The notes under the pieces were generated by a model, which was given only the letters and a program-made list of their open reading frames with translations, made no database searches and was not told where the DNA came from. Of a stretch of DNA of 64,000 nt, positions 26,061-34,905 are shown in pieces; within the stretch, counting starts at the first letter, position 1, and every line of letters begins with the position of its first letter. The stretch spans positions 62,001 through 126,000 of the forward strand of contig NZ_QPKI01000005.1 in the NCBI RefSeq assembly GCF_003339685.1, in the 5' to 3' direction. The stretch comes from Halomonas sp. DQ26W. GTDB taxonomy: Bacteria > Pseudomonadota > Gammaproteobacteria > Pseudomonadales > Halomonadaceae. A program made the position numbers and the translations under genes.

Positions 26061-26480
26061 ATGGCTGAGCAGGAAGCGACCACAGCATGCCAGACCCTGC
26101 CCGTTGCGGCATGGCAGCGCCATGGACTATTGGTACTCCTGTGCCTGACATTGCTGCTCTTCGCCTATGGAGCGGCGGCGCATGTCACTCTTTCTCCCGA
26201 GACACACCATGGCGCTACCGGCCATGTACATGACGCGGTACCGACTACCGCCTTCGTCGGCGACCCTCATCGGGGACCGCGCTGTCATGCCGACCATGCC
26301 CCCCTCGTGACCCATACACTCCTGCGCACCGAACGCCAGGATATCGAACATGGCGTGGCGCTTTGCAGTTTGGCTCAGTTGGCCCCTCCTGCTGTCCTCA
26401 TCATTTCGGGTACGCCGCATGGCCGACCTGATTCCAACGCCCTACCTATCTATCTGCTGACACAGCGCCTGCGCCACTGA
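26061..26480 (+). CDS. His-rich exported hypothetical protein
   Basis: A 139-residue protein with a membrane or signal segment (about residues 20-40, HGLLVLLCLTLLLFAYGAAA). The following part is rich in histidine (THHGATGHVHD, DPHRGPRCHADHAP), suggesting divalent metal binding outside the cytoplasm. An AGGAG precedes the ATG. It faces away from the multicopper oxidase genes and precedes the Met-rich protein. No family recognised. Confidence 0.6.
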   Translation: MAEQEATTACQTLPVAAWQRHGLLVLLCLTLLLFAYGAAAHVTLSPETHHGATGHVHDAVPTTAFVGDPHRGPRCHADHAPLVTHTLLRTERQDIEHGVALCSLAQLAPPAVLIISGTPHGRPDSNALPIYLLTQRLRH

Positions 26481-26596
26481 GCTTTCAGGCCTGAGGCAAG
26501 CGCCTCCTCTCCCCCTTTGCGGTCCCGGTGATGTCCCCTAGGACAGTCATCCTTTCAATAGCAGTTGCAGGGCTAAAAGCCTTCAGGAGAACGATC

Positions 26597-27229
26597 ATGA
26601 CACTTCGCAAGCACGCTATTGCCATGGGCCTAGCCCTGGCCGTCGGTATTTCCGTTCCCGCTCTGGCTCTCGCCCAAGGCATGGACCAGAACCAAGACTC
26701 CATGATGGGTAGCGGCCAGGGTGGCATGGGCCCAGGCATGATGATGGGTGGCGGCCAGGGCGGCATGGGCCCTGGCATGATGATCGGTGGCGGTCAGAGC
26801 GGCATGGGCCCAGGCATGATGATGGGTGGCGGTCAGAGCGGCATGGGTCCAGGCATGATGATGGGTGGCGGCATGATGCCCTGCCCGATGATGGGCAGCG
26901 GTAAAGGCATGATGAGCATGCTTGATCCCGATCAGCGCAGCGAAATGCGTGGGCTGATGCAGGAGCACCGCCCTGCCCAGTTCGAACGTATGGGTCGCCT
27001 GATGAACCTGCGCGATGACCTGATGGCAGAAATGCACGAGGAGCGGCCCGATCCCGATGAAGTACAGGCTCTACATGGACGGATGGCTGAATTGCATGGG
27101 GCAATGATGGCCGAGATGGTGCGTATGCGTAACGCCATGCACGATCTCATGACCGATGAGCAGCGGGAACAGCTGCAGCAAACCACGCCCGAGGCCGACG
27201 ATCCGGACGATCATGCCGTCCACCACTGA
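26597..27229 (+). CDS. Met-rich periplasmic Spy/CpxP-like metal-binding protein
   Basis: A 210-residue exported protein. After a signal peptide (cleavage near ALALAQ) comes a Met/Gly-rich region with four 13-residue repeats of the type GGMGPGMMMGGGQ, then MMPCPMM, then a helical region (LDPDQRSEMRGLMQEHRPAQ and onward) like the LTXXQ/Spy fold. Methionine clusters bind Cu(I) or Ag(I) in periplasmic resistance proteins, so copper buffering is the likely role. The ATG at 26597 has AGGAGA upstream. It directly precedes the Cu+-ATPase gene. Confidence 0.8.
   Translation: MTLRKHAIAMGLALAVGISVPALALAQGMDQNQDSMMGSGQGGMGPGMMMGGGQGGMGPGMMIGGGQSGMGPGMMMGGGQSGMGPGMMMGGGMMPCPMMGSGKGMMSMLDPDQRSEMRGLMQEHRPAQFERMGRLMNLRDDLMAEMHEERPDPDEVQALHGRMAELHGAMMAEMVRMRNAMHDLMTDEQREQLQQTTPEADDPDDHAVHH
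26720..26875. repeat. 39-bp tandem repeat (4 copies) encoding Met/Gly units
   Basis: Four nearly identical 39-base units, each encoding a 13-residue Met/Gly block (GGMGPGMMMGGGQ with small changes: M to I in the second, G to S in the third and fourth). Copy number could vary without breaking the frame, tuning the number of soft-metal sites. Confidence 0.9.
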
Positions 27230-27307
27230 CCGGCATTGCTGAGTTGACGCCATGGCGGGAGGCCAGATAGGGCTGCCCGCTCGACGCCACCCGCTAGAGG
27301 TAATGCA

Positions 27308-29818
27308 ATGACGGACACGAGCATGAAACAGATAACCCTGACGGTGCCTGGCATGGGCAGCGATCACTGCGCCGGTATTGTTCGCGAAACGATCGAGCGA
27401 ATGGACGGCGTGGAAGAGATCCAGACCAATATTGCCAGCCACCGGGTACGCGTCAGTGTCGACGAGGACAACGGCCCCGATGGCGAAGCGCTCAAGCAGG
27501 CAATCGAAGGCGCCGGTTACGACGTCAAGGCCATTCGCGGCGGTGCCACCCAACGCAAGATCCGCCTCAACGTCCCGGGCATGGGCTCGGATCATTGCGC
27601 CGGCATCGTACGCAAGACACTGGAGCGCCTGGAAGGAGTCGAAGACGTCCAGACCAATATCGCCAGTCACCGGGTCACCGTCACGCTGGGCAAGGGCGGC
27701 CCCGGTGGCGACGCCCTGAAGCAGGCCATCGAGGGAGCCGGGTATGACGTCAAGGGCGTTCATGACGAGAGCGACGTAGAGGGCGATGACGATAGCCAGA
27801 TCGAGAAGGACTATCTTCAGGAAGCACGCAAGCGGCTGATCATCGCGGCGGTTCCCACCACCCTGATCATGATCCTGATGATGCCGCACATGTTCTGGCA
27901 GCCGATTCCCGGTTACCTGGCCATCATTGCCGTGCTCGCCTTTCCAGTGGTCTTCCTCTACGGCGGAGCGGCAACCCACAAGGCCTCGTGGCGCTCGCTG
28001 AAAAACGGCACTTTCAACATGGACGTGCTGATTTCCATGGGCAGCCTGCCCCCCTACCTGCTGGGGCTGCTCGGCTTCTTCTTTCCCATGACCTCCTTTA
28101 TCGAGATGGCGGCCACGATTATGACCTTCCATCTCGTGGGTCGCTATCTGGAGGCAATGGCAAAAGGCCGGGCTTCCGAAGCGATTCGCCGCATGATGGA
28201 CATGAGCGCCAAGACCGCCCGGGTCGATCGCGACGGTGAAGAGGTGGAAGTCTCCGTAAAAGAGCTGGAAGCCGGCGATATCATGATCGTTCGCCCCGGC
28301 GACAAGATTCCCACCGACGGCAAGGTGGTGGAAGGCGAGAGTCACCTCGACGAATCCATCGCCACCGGCGAATCGGTGCCGGTCTACAAGAGCGAGGGCG
28401 ACAGCGTCATCGGCGCCACCATCAACAAGGAGGGGCGATTGCGAGTCGAGGCCACCCGGGTGGGCGGCGATACCTTCCTGTCTCAGGTGGTCAAGCTGAT
28501 CGATGAGGCCCAGGGCTCCCGGGTGCCGATCCAGGAGTTCGCCGATCGCATGACCGGCCGATTCGTACCGGCAGTCCTGGTGATCGCCTTGGTCAGTTTC
28601 CTGGCCTGGCTACTCGCGGGCGATGCCCTGCGACCGATCCTTGAATGGGGCGCCAACTTCCTGCCCTGGGTCGATCCGACAGCCTCCACGCCAATCCTCG
28701 CCATTTTGGCTGCCATTGCCGTACTGGTCATCGCCTGTCCCTGCGCCCTGGGCCTTGCCACCCCCACGGCGCTGATGGTGGGCTCCGGCATCGGCGCCGA
28801 GCGCGGCATCCTGATCCGCTCGGGTGAGGCGATCCAGACCTTCAAGGACATCAAGGTGATCGTGCTCGACAAGACCGGCACCATCACCCGCGGCGAACCG
28901 AAGCTCACCGATGTCGTTCCCGTCGAAGGGGTAGAAGAGAAGCGACTCCTGACCTTGGCGGCAAGCGTTGAAGACGCTTCGGAGCACCCCATTGCGAGAG
29001 CCATCGTGGACGGGGCCAAGGAGCGCGATGTAACACCCGAACAGGTCAGCGACTTCAAGTCCACCGGTGCACGAGGCGTATCCGGCAAGGTGGGTGACGA
29101 AAAGGTATTGATTGGTAATCAAAAGTTACTGGAAGAAGAAGGCATAAGCGGCCTCGAGGCGCTGGTAAAGACCAAGCAGCAACTCGAGGAGAAGGGGCGC
29201 ACGGTTGTCATCGTGGCTGCCGACGGCCAAGCGGTGGGTCTTGTGGCCGTAGCCGACACACTGAAGGAGAAGTCCAAGGACGCCATTCGCGGGATGCATG
29301 ACCTTGGGCTGCATGTGGTGATGATCACCGGCGACAACGAACGCGCCGCCCGCGCCGTGGCAGATGAAGTGGGCATCGACGAAGTGCAAGCCGAGGTGCT
29401 TCCCGATGGCAAGGTGGACGCCATCAAGAAGCTTCAAGAAAAGCACGGTGATCATGTCGCCATGGTCGGCGACGGCATCAACGATGCCCCCGCGCTGAAG
29501 CAGGCCAACGTGGGTATTGCCATCGGTGCCGGTGCCGATGTCGCTATCGAGGCTGCCGATGTGACCCTGGTGCGCGGCGAACTGACAGCCGTGGTGGATG
29601 CCATGCATCTCTCCAAGGCGACCTTCGGCAAGATCGTACAGAACCTGGTCTGGGCCAGCGGCTACAACCTGGCCGCCATCCCCATCGCCGCCACTGGCCT
29701 GCTGCACCCCATGATCGGTGTCATCGCCATGACGGCCAGTTCACTTTCGGTAATCGGTAACTCGCTGCTGCTCAAGCGGCGCTATGCGAGAGAACAACCC
29801 TCAGGAGACCACGCATGA
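27308..29818 (+). CDS. copA: Cu+-type P1B ATPase with two atypical metal-binding domains
   Basis: An 836-residue heavy-metal exporter. Two tandem HMA-like domains (about 5-70 and 80-145) lack the normal CxxC. Each has GMGSDHCAGIV instead, with single cysteines at 21 and 97. The membrane core has the ion-binding CPC at 477-479, phosphorylated Asp521 in DKTGTIT, the HP motif (SEHPIARAI), TGDN and GDGIND. The last helices carry YNLAAIP and MTASSLSVIGN, the Cu+ pattern. The next gene overlaps its stop (ATGA). Role: cytoplasmic copper (or silver) efflux. Confidence 0.93.
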   Translation: MTDTSMKQITLTVPGMGSDHCAGIVRETIERMDGVEEIQTNIASHRVRVSVDEDNGPDGEALKQAIEGAGYDVKAIRGGATQRKIRLNVPGMGSDHCAGIVRKTLERLEGVEDVQTNIASHRVTVTLGKGGPGGDALKQAIEGAGYDVKGVHDESDVEGDDDSQIEKDYLQEARKRLIIAAVPTTLIMILMMPHMFWQPIPGYLAIIAVLAFPVVFLYGGAATHKASWRSLKNGTFNMDVLISMGSLPPYLLGLLGFFFPMTSFIEMAATIMTFHLVGRYLEAMAKGRASEAIRRMMDMSAKTARVDRDGEEVEVSVKELEAGDIMIVRPGDKIPTDGKVVEGESHLDESIATGESVPVYKSEGDSVIGATINKEGRLRVEATRVGGDTFLSQVVKLIDEAQGSRVPIQEFADRMTGRFVPAVLVIALVSFLAWLLAGDALRPILEWGANFLPWVDPTASTPILAILAAIAVLVIACPCALGLATPTALMVGSGIGAERGILIRSGEAIQTFKDIKVIVLDKTGTITRGEPKLTDVVPVEGVEEKRLLTLAASVEDASEHPIARAIVDGAKERDVTPEQVSDFKSTGARGVSGKVGDEKVLIGNQKLLEEEGISGLEALVKTKQQLEEKGRTVVIVAADGQAVGLVAVADTLKEKSKDAIRGMHDLGLHVVMITGDNERAARAVADEVGIDEVQAEVLPDGKVDAIKKLQEKHGDHVAMVGDGINDAPALKQANVGIAIGAGADVAIEAADVTLVRGELTAVVDAMHLSKATFGKIVQNLVWASGYNLAAIPIAATGLLHPMIGVIAMTASSLSVIGNSLLLKRRYAREQPSGDHA

Positions 29819-30108
29819 CTCGAACTCACCTGCCCAACCAGCGTGCCCAAGAAGATCCAACAAAAGATGCTGTCGCACAACCAAACAGCGAGCCGGATAA
29901 AACGTCGGATAAAGACGAGCATTCCAGCACCCTGCACCGCTGGATGATGACCTTCTGCCTGGTGGCGATGGGTGGCGTCCTGCTCTTTGTCATGTGGCGC
30001 GGCCAAACCCTGGGTGGCGGCACCTGGCTGCTGGTTCTGCCGATGTTGCTGTGCCTTGGCATGCATTTCCTGATGCACCGCCATGGCCACCGACATGGCG
30101 ATGACTGA
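29815..30108 (+). CDS. Small two-helix membrane protein (DUF2933-like)
   Basis: A 97-residue protein with a polar, acidic N-terminus (about 1-40), two closely spaced membrane segments (about 44-60 and 66-82) and a His-rich tail (MHFLMHRHGHRHGDD). Small proteins of this design often follow copper ATPases and are annotated DUF2933; the match here is by general features. The start overlaps the ATPase stop, so the two are translationally coupled. Confidence 0.7.
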   Translation: MTRTHLPNQRAQEDPTKDAVAQPNSEPDKTSDKDEHSSTLHRWMMTFCLVAMGGVLLFVMWRGQTLGGGTWLLVLPMLLCLGMHFLMHRHGHRHGDD

Positions 30109-30193
30109 TCGCTATGCGCTCTTTGCGCCACGTCAATGAAATAACGCGCTGGATCGGTTTCAATATAGAGGCAACACCATAAAGGGGGTCTCC

Positions 30194-30514
30194 ATGACAC
30201 GGCAGATCGATACATCACAGCACGGACGAGCAAGAGGCCGGTTCCTGGCCCTGCTGCTCGCGCTGCTGCTGGCGATGACCAGCCTGTCGAGTCATGGCGC
30301 AAGGCAGGCCGAACAGGCCGACTGCCTGCTGACGCCCCAGGCAGCGATGCAGCTCGACGCAGCCGATACGGATGATCATCGCTGCTCCGCCTGCTCGGCG
30401 CTGATGCCGTCATTCTCACTGTCTACTGTCGAGCCCGCCGTCTCGGCCACTGCGCCCGCGGTGGCCTACGTGAAGCGCACTTTCCTGCCCCCTCTGCGTC
30501 CTCCCAGAGCCTGA
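30194..30514 (+). CDS. Small secreted hypothetical protein (DUF2946-like)
   Basis: A 106-residue protein with a strong signal segment (FLALLLALLLAMTSLSSHGA) and a mature part containing Cys residues (QADCLLTP, HRCSACSALMP). The CSAC motif and size recall DUF2946-type proteins of copper regions. It ends in a Pro/Arg-rich tail similar to that of the product at 25549-25881, suggesting the two are distant paralogues. An AGGGGGT precedes the start. Confidence 0.55.
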   Translation: MTRQIDTSQHGRARGRFLALLLALLLAMTSLSSHGARQAEQADCLLTPQAAMQLDAADTDDHRCSACSALMPSFSLSTVEPAVSATAPAVAYVKRTFLPPLRPPRA

Positions 30515-30573
30515 ACGAATGCCCGACGAGCCCTCTCGGCTCGACACCCAACCATTCGTCAGGAGTGACTGAC

Positions 30574-30726
30574 ATGATGACCAACTGCCTCGCCCTGATG
30601 GGCAACATGAGCTGGCTTGGCTGGCTGATACCGCTGGCGATCCTTTCCCTGCTGGGCCTGGGTACCGCCGCCCTGCTCAAGTACCTGTTTACCTCTGCCA
30701 AGTCCGCAACCGGAGCAAGCTCATGA
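30574..30726 (+). CDS. 50-residue membrane protein
   Basis: A short gene with AGGAG nine bases before ATG 30574. It encodes a single membrane helix (WLGWLIPLAILSLLGLGTAA) between a short Met/Asn N-terminus and a Lys/Ser tail. Its stop overlaps the start of the DUF411 gene (ATGA), strong evidence that it is translated. It is small enough to be missed by length filters. Function unknown; a partner of the copper proteins is likely. Confidence 0.7.
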   Translation: MMTNCLALMGNMSWLGWLIPLAILSLLGLGTAALLKYLFTSAKSATGASS

Positions 30727-31166
30727 ACCGTTCAATTACCTCACTTATGCTCTCCTCCGCCCTGCTACTGGGTGGGGCCGCCACCGCACAGGCCGCAATG
30801 CCTGACGAAGCCACGCTCTACATGAACCCGGAATGCGGCTGCTGCCACGAATACGCTCGCCAGCTGGAGGAGCGAGGCGTCGCAGTCACCGTCATCGACG
30901 ATGTGGAGGTTGGCAAGATCAAGCAGCAGGTCGGATTGCCCTATGGCAAGGGGTCTTGTCACACCATCCTGATGGGTGACTATGCCATCGAGGGCCACGT
31001 ACCCTTCGAGGCGGTGGAGCAACTGTTCCAGGAGCAGCCAAAAATCAGCGGTATCGGCCTCGCCGGCATGCCCATCGGATCGCCTGGCATGCCAGGACCA
31101 AAGCAGGGTGATTGGGAGGTCTACCAGTTCACCGACCAGGAGTCCATGCCCTTCATGACCCTGTAG
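30723..31166 (+). CDS. DUF411 periplasmic metal-binding protein
   Basis: A 147-residue exported protein of the DUF411 family, found in copper/silver resistance clusters. The signal peptide ends near AQAA. The thioredoxin-like part has the motif MNPECGCCHEYARQLE (Cys38, Cys40, Cys41, His42), then GSCHTILMGDYAIEGHVP. The C-terminal GMPIGSPGMPGPKQG is typical. It probably binds Cu(I) in the periplasm. It overlaps the 50-residue gene upstream. Confidence 0.9.
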   Translation: MNRSITSLMLSSALLLGGAATAQAAMPDEATLYMNPECGCCHEYARQLEERGVAVTVIDDVEVGKIKQQVGLPYGKGSCHTILMGDYAIEGHVPFEAVEQLFQEQPKISGIGLAGMPIGSPGMPGPKQGDWEVYQFTDQESMPFMTL

Positions 31167-31176
31167 CCCACACCAC

Positions 31177-31203
31177 GCGTTCCCGTTCAACAAACGGGAG
31201 CGC
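31177..31203 (+). terminator. Hairpin after the copper genes
   Basis: GCGTTCCCGTT and AACGGGAGCGC form an 11-bp stem with one G-T mismatch and a 5-base loop, 11 bases after the DUF411 stop. No T-run follows, so it may terminate only weakly or protect the 3' end of the mRNA. Confidence 0.4.
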
Positions 31204-31347
31204 CAGCGTCGCTATCGCCGAGGCGTCCTTCCACAATGCAGTCTGTGCAGAGCAGATTCACGCCAAAGTGTGAAGAACCATAAATAATCCCTGTATCTCA
31301 TCCCACGCCATGTAGCCAAGCAGTTGGTGAGAAAGGACTTGGGAGAG

Positions 31348-31788
31348 TCACGCCTTGGTGACGTAGCGTAGGATCTCGACCACCTGATCGGTGGTGGTCG
31401 CCCAGGCCATGGCCTGGGCATCGACTTCCTTGAGCGGATGGACTATCTCCTCGCCATGCAGGGAGACATATGGCTTGCCCAGGGCCGCACAGTAACCGGC
31501 ATCGAAGGCGGCATTCCACTGTTTGTACTTGTCTCCGAAACGAACCACCACCAGGTCGCTCTGCTCGATCAGCGTCTTGGTGCGGATGGCATTAACCTTG
31601 GACGATTTATGATCACGCCAGAACGAATTACTCTCCTCCCCGAGATGATCACCGGCGGCGTCGCTGGCCGCGTGGTCGGTTACCGCCGAGGTAAAGACGA
31701 TGTCCAGGCCGGCCGCCTCGGCGCCACGCTGAATGTCGTCACGCCAATCGGTGTGGATTTCACCGGAAAGGTAGACATAAAAGCTCAT
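31348..31788 (-). CDS. YtoQ family protein
   Basis: A 146-residue cytoplasmic protein of the YtoQ family. It begins MSFYVYLSGEIHTDWRDDI, carries the middle HKSSKVNAIRTKTLIEQSD and the nucleotide-fold end VVVRFGDKYKQWNAAFDAGYC in pieces. The family resembles nucleoside 2-deoxyribosyltransferases, but no reaction is established. The ATG at 31788 has GGAG upstream; longer in-frame starts read into the divergent promoter of the exporter gene. Confidence 0.88.
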   Translation of the reverse strand: MSFYVYLSGEIHTDWRDDIQRGAEAAGLDIVFTSAVTDHAASDAAGDHLGEESNSFWRDHKSSKVNAIRTKTLIEQSDLVVVRFGDKYKQWNAAFDAGYCAALGKPYVSLHGEEIVHPLKEVDAQAMAWATTTDQVVEILRYVTKA

Positions 31789-32017
31789 CGGAACTCCAGT
31801 AGATGGAAATGGAAACCCATCATAGCCGATGATACCGTCGTTGACTCCCGGACTGGTGAGCGTCCAGGAAGTAGGCTGGATCGTCGTCGGTGGGGCGCTT
31901 GAAATACGCTTTTTCTTGATGGCTGGGATCACGATCATTGATAGGTAGAAGGCTTCCCATAGTCTGGCAGCATAGATTACGCTCCCCCTTCTGCCATCGC
32001 CTGTACAAGGACACCGC

Positions 32018-32899
32018 ATGACACCGGCCGATTCCCTGCGCCTGATTCTGCTCTCGTCGCTGTGGGGTATGTCATTCATCTTCATGCGGGTGGCGGTACC
32101 CGAGTTCGGCCCCGTGCCGCTGATTTTGGTTCGGATGGGCGTCGGCGCCCTGCTGCTGATCCCACTGCTGCTCAGCCTGCGCTACCTCAAGCTGGTCTGG
32201 GAAAACAAGGGCGCGCTGCTGCTGCTGGGCCTGATCAACCATGTACTGCCGTTCGTGCTGCTGGCCCTGGCCACGGTGCGCCTGGAGGCCGGCTTCACCT
32301 CGCTGATCAATGCCACTACTCCGATCTTAACCGCACTGCTCGGTGCGCTGTTCTTCACCACCCCGGTACAGCGCCAGCAATACCTGGGCCTCGCCCTCGC
32401 CTTCGTCGGAGTTTACGTGCTCTCGGCCAACCGGCTGGACTTCACACTGGGTGGCGACGGCTGGTTCATTGTTTCAGCGCTTGGGGCCACCTTCTGCTAT
32501 GGCGTGGCGAGCAATTATTCCAAGACCTACATGTCACATCTACCGGTACCAGTGCTTGCCGCCGGCAGCACCGCGATGTCGGCGCTGATCCTGCTGATTC
32601 CCGGCCTGCTACTATGGCCCTCGGAGCCCATCAGCGGGCTGGCCTGGGCCAATGGCCTTGGCCTGGCGGTGTTCAGCACCACAGTGGCATTCCTGCTCTA
32701 TTTCGGATTGATATCCAGTGCCGGTGCCACCGCCACCTCTACGGTCACCTTCCTGGTGCCGATCAGTGCGCTGTTGTGGGGCTATCTGCTGCTCGAGGAG
32801 CGACTCAGCCTGCAAATGCTGGTCGGCATGGCAATCACCCTGGTCGGCACCGCCATCGCCACGCGGATGATCCGGCTGCGCCAACGCAATGTGGCCTGA
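32018..32899 (+). CDS. DMT-superfamily (EamA) transporter
   Basis: A 293-residue inner-membrane protein with ten helices made of two EamA repeats (starting near LLSSLWGMSFIFMR and GDGWFIVSALGATFCYG). Family members export amino acids, metabolites or drugs; the substrate is not predictable here. Start is ATG 32018. It is convergent with the crotonase operon, and the hairpin between them can end transcription. Confidence 0.92.
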   Translation: MTPADSLRLILLSSLWGMSFIFMRVAVPEFGPVPLILVRMGVGALLLIPLLLSLRYLKLVWENKGALLLLGLINHVLPFVLLALATVRLEAGFTSLINATTPILTALLGALFFTTPVQRQQYLGLALAFVGVYVLSANRLDFTLGGDGWFIVSALGATFCYGVASNYSKTYMSHLPVPVLAAGSTAMSALILLIPGLLLWPSEPISGLAWANGLGLAVFSTTVAFLLYFGLISSAGATATSTVTFLVPISALLWGYLLLEERLSLQMLVGMAITLVGTAIATRMIRLRQRNVA

Positions 32900-32919
32900 G
32901 TAATTGTCTGGCAGCGGAG

Positions 32920-32957
32920 AAAAAAAGGCGGTAGCGGCCAGATAGCCACTACCGCCT
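32920..32957 (-). terminator. Rho-independent terminator of the acyl-CoA operon
   Basis: A 13-bp stem with one mismatch (32926-32938 with 32945-32957) and a 6-base loop. On the minus strand it is followed by seven Ts (32926 to 32920). It lies about 20 bases past the crotonase stop and ends the minus-strand operon. The stem may also act on the exporter mRNA from the other side. Confidence 0.85.
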
Positions 32958-32976
32958 CTATGCGCTACTGATGGCC

Positions 32977-33750
32977 TCAGAAGTTCGGCTTGCGCTTCTC
33001 GACGAAGGCGCTCATGCCTTCGCTCTGCTCGTCACCGGCGAAGCAGCAGGCAAACAGGGCCGTTTCCAGCGCCAGGGCGCTGTCCAGATCCTGCTCCATG
33101 CCGTCGTGAACCGCCTGCTTGGCACCGCGCACCGCTAGCGGGCCGTTGCCGGACAGCTGCTTGGTCAATTCATCGGCGTAGGCCACGAGTTCGGCCTGGG
33201 GCATGACGCGGTTGACCAGGCCGATGCGCAGGGCCTCGTTGGCGTCGATCTTGCGGCCAGTGGTAACCAGGTCCAGCGCCATGGCCGGGCCGACACGCCG
33301 TGGTAGGCGCTGGGTGCCGCCAAATCCGGGGATCACGCCCAGCAGCACCTCGGGCTGACCGAAGACGGCATTATCGCTGGCTACGGCCCAGTCGCAGGCC
33401 AACGCCAGTTCGCAGCCGCCGCCAAGACAAAAGCCGTTAACCAGGGCGACCACCGGCACCGGTAGCGCTTCCAGTCGCTTGATGGTGCGCAGTGCCTGTC
33501 CGGCGAAGGCACGCGCCTCCTCCGGGGTCTTGTCGCGCATCTCAGCAATGTCGGCACCGGCAACGAAGGACTTCTCCCCCGAGCCGGTTATCAGCAAGGC
33601 ACGCAGGTCGTCGCGCTTCTCCAGGTCTTCAAGAATCGCTTCCAGTTCAGCGAGCACGGCGCTGTTCAGCGCGTTCAATGCCTTGGGCCGGGTGATGGTC
33701 AGGCGTACGACGCCATCAAGATCGTCGATGTCGATCAGCTTCTCGCTCAT
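32977..33750 (-). CDS. Enoyl-CoA hydratase (crotonase)
   Basis: A 257-residue crotonase that hydrates 2-enoyl-CoA. The CoA/oxyanion loop is SFVAGADIAEM and GGGCELALACD. The two catalytic glutamates fit FCLGGGCELA and GQPEVLLGVIPGFGGTQRL. Length and ending (EGMSAFVEKRKPNF) are typical of short-chain enzymes. It is the last gene of the minus-strand acyl-CoA operon, 143 bases after the AcuI-type gene. Crotonyl-, acryloyl- or methylthioacryloyl-CoA are possible substrates. Confidence 0.93.
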   Translation of the reverse strand: MSEKLIDIDDLDGVVRLTITRPKALNALNSAVLAELEAILEDLEKRDDLRALLITGSGEKSFVAGADIAEMRDKTPEEARAFAGQALRTIKRLEALPVPVVALVNGFCLGGGCELALACDWAVASDNAVFGQPEVLLGVIPGFGGTQRLPRRVGPAMALDLVTTGRKIDANEALRIGLVNRVMPQAELVAYADELTKQLSGNGPLAVRGAKQAVHDGMEQDLDSALALETALFACCFAGDEQSEGMSAFVEKRKPNF

Positions 33751-33893
33751 GTGGGACTCCTGATCAGTACAAATGCTGTCTTGTTGAAGGGACACCAGTC
33801 TACCCTAGCGAACGCTTGGTAGGCCGGCAATCCCCTTTTTTGTCGAGATATGCCCGCACATGATTCGGACGCAGACAAGCCAGTGAAGCATTA

Positions 33894-34871
33894 CTACATG
33901 CTGACAACGATTCTTCCGCGCACCTTGCCCTTCAGCAGCTCCTCAGCCTGTTTGATGGCATCATCAAGGCCAATGGTCTGGGTAATGGCATCCAGCTGTC
34001 CGGGATCTAGCAGTTCGCCCAGCCGACGCCAGGCCTCGATACGCTCCGAGTAGGGTTTCATGACACTGTCGATGCCAGCGAGCGTCACACCTCGAAGGAT
34101 GAACGGGGCGACACTGGAAGGGAGATCCATGCCTTGCGCCAATCCACAGGCCGCCACCGTGCCACCGTAGCGTGTCGCTGCCAGGACGTTGGCCAGCGTA
34201 TGACTGCCCACCGAGTCGATGGCACCGGCCCAGCGCTCCTTGGCTAGTGGCCGGCCGGGCGCCGACAGTTCTCCGCGGTCAATGATCTGCTGCGCACCCA
34301 GCTCTCGCAGGTACGCCGCTTCCTGCGGCCGCCCGGTTGCGGCGATGACGCGATAACCCAGTCGCGACAGCAGTGCAATGGCATAGCTCCCGACACCGCC
34401 GTTTGCGCCGGTCACCAGCACATCTCCCTGGTCCGGAGCGACGCCCTGACGCTCCAGCGTCATGACGGCGAGCATCGCCGTGTAGCCGGCAGTGCCTATG
34501 GCCATGGTTTGGCGAGCGCTGAAGGCAGAGGGAAGAGGAATCAGCCAACGACTCTCCAGGCGCGCCTTTTCGGCCAAACCGCCCCAATGCGTCTCGCCTA
34601 CACCCCAGCCGTTGAGCAGGACACGGTCACCCGGCTGGTAGTCAGCGGAAGAAGATTCTTCCACCGTCCCTGCCAGGTCTATCCCCGGCACCATGGGAAA
34701 ATTCCTGACCACCGGACCCTTGCCGGTGATGGCGAGCGCATCCTTGTAGTTGAGCGTGCTGCAGTCGACCCGAACGGTCACATCGCCGTCCGGTAGCTGC
34801 GAATCATCCAGTGTCTGGATGCCGACCCGCTGATTTGCCTCCTGCTTCTCGATCAAGATCGCCTTGAACAT
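33894..34871 (-). CDS. acuI: AcuI/YhdH-type acrylyl-CoA reductase (MDR family)
   Basis: A 325-residue medium-chain reductase of the AcuI/YhdH group, which reduces acryloyl-CoA to propionyl-CoA with NADPH. Visible are [30 protein letters not shown], the nucleotide motif [13 protein letters not shown] and the end KGRGRIVV-like [11 protein letters not shown]. There are no zinc ligands, as expected. It sits between a 3-hydroxyacyl-CoA dehydrogenase and a crotonase, consistent with detoxification or use of acrylate-level intermediates. Confidence 0.9.
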   Translation of the reverse strand: MFKAILIEKQEANQRVGIQTLDDSQLPDGDVTVRVDCSTLNYKDALAITGKGPVVRNFPMVPGIDLAGTVEESSSADYQPGDRVLLNGWGVGETHWGGLAEKARLESRWLIPLPSAFSARQTMAIGTAGYTAMLAVMTLERQGVAPDQGDVLVTGANGGVGSYAIALLSRLGYRVIAATGRPQEAAYLRELGAQQIIDRGELSAPGRPLAKERWAGAIDSVGSHTLANVLAATRYGGTVAACGLAQGMDLPSSVAPFILRGVTLAGIDSVMKPYSERIEAWRRLGELLDPGQLDAITQTIGLDDAIKQAEELLKGKVRGRIVVSM

Positions 34872-34905
34872 TGCTCACCTCCTGAGAAGAATCTTGATGG
34901 TCTCG

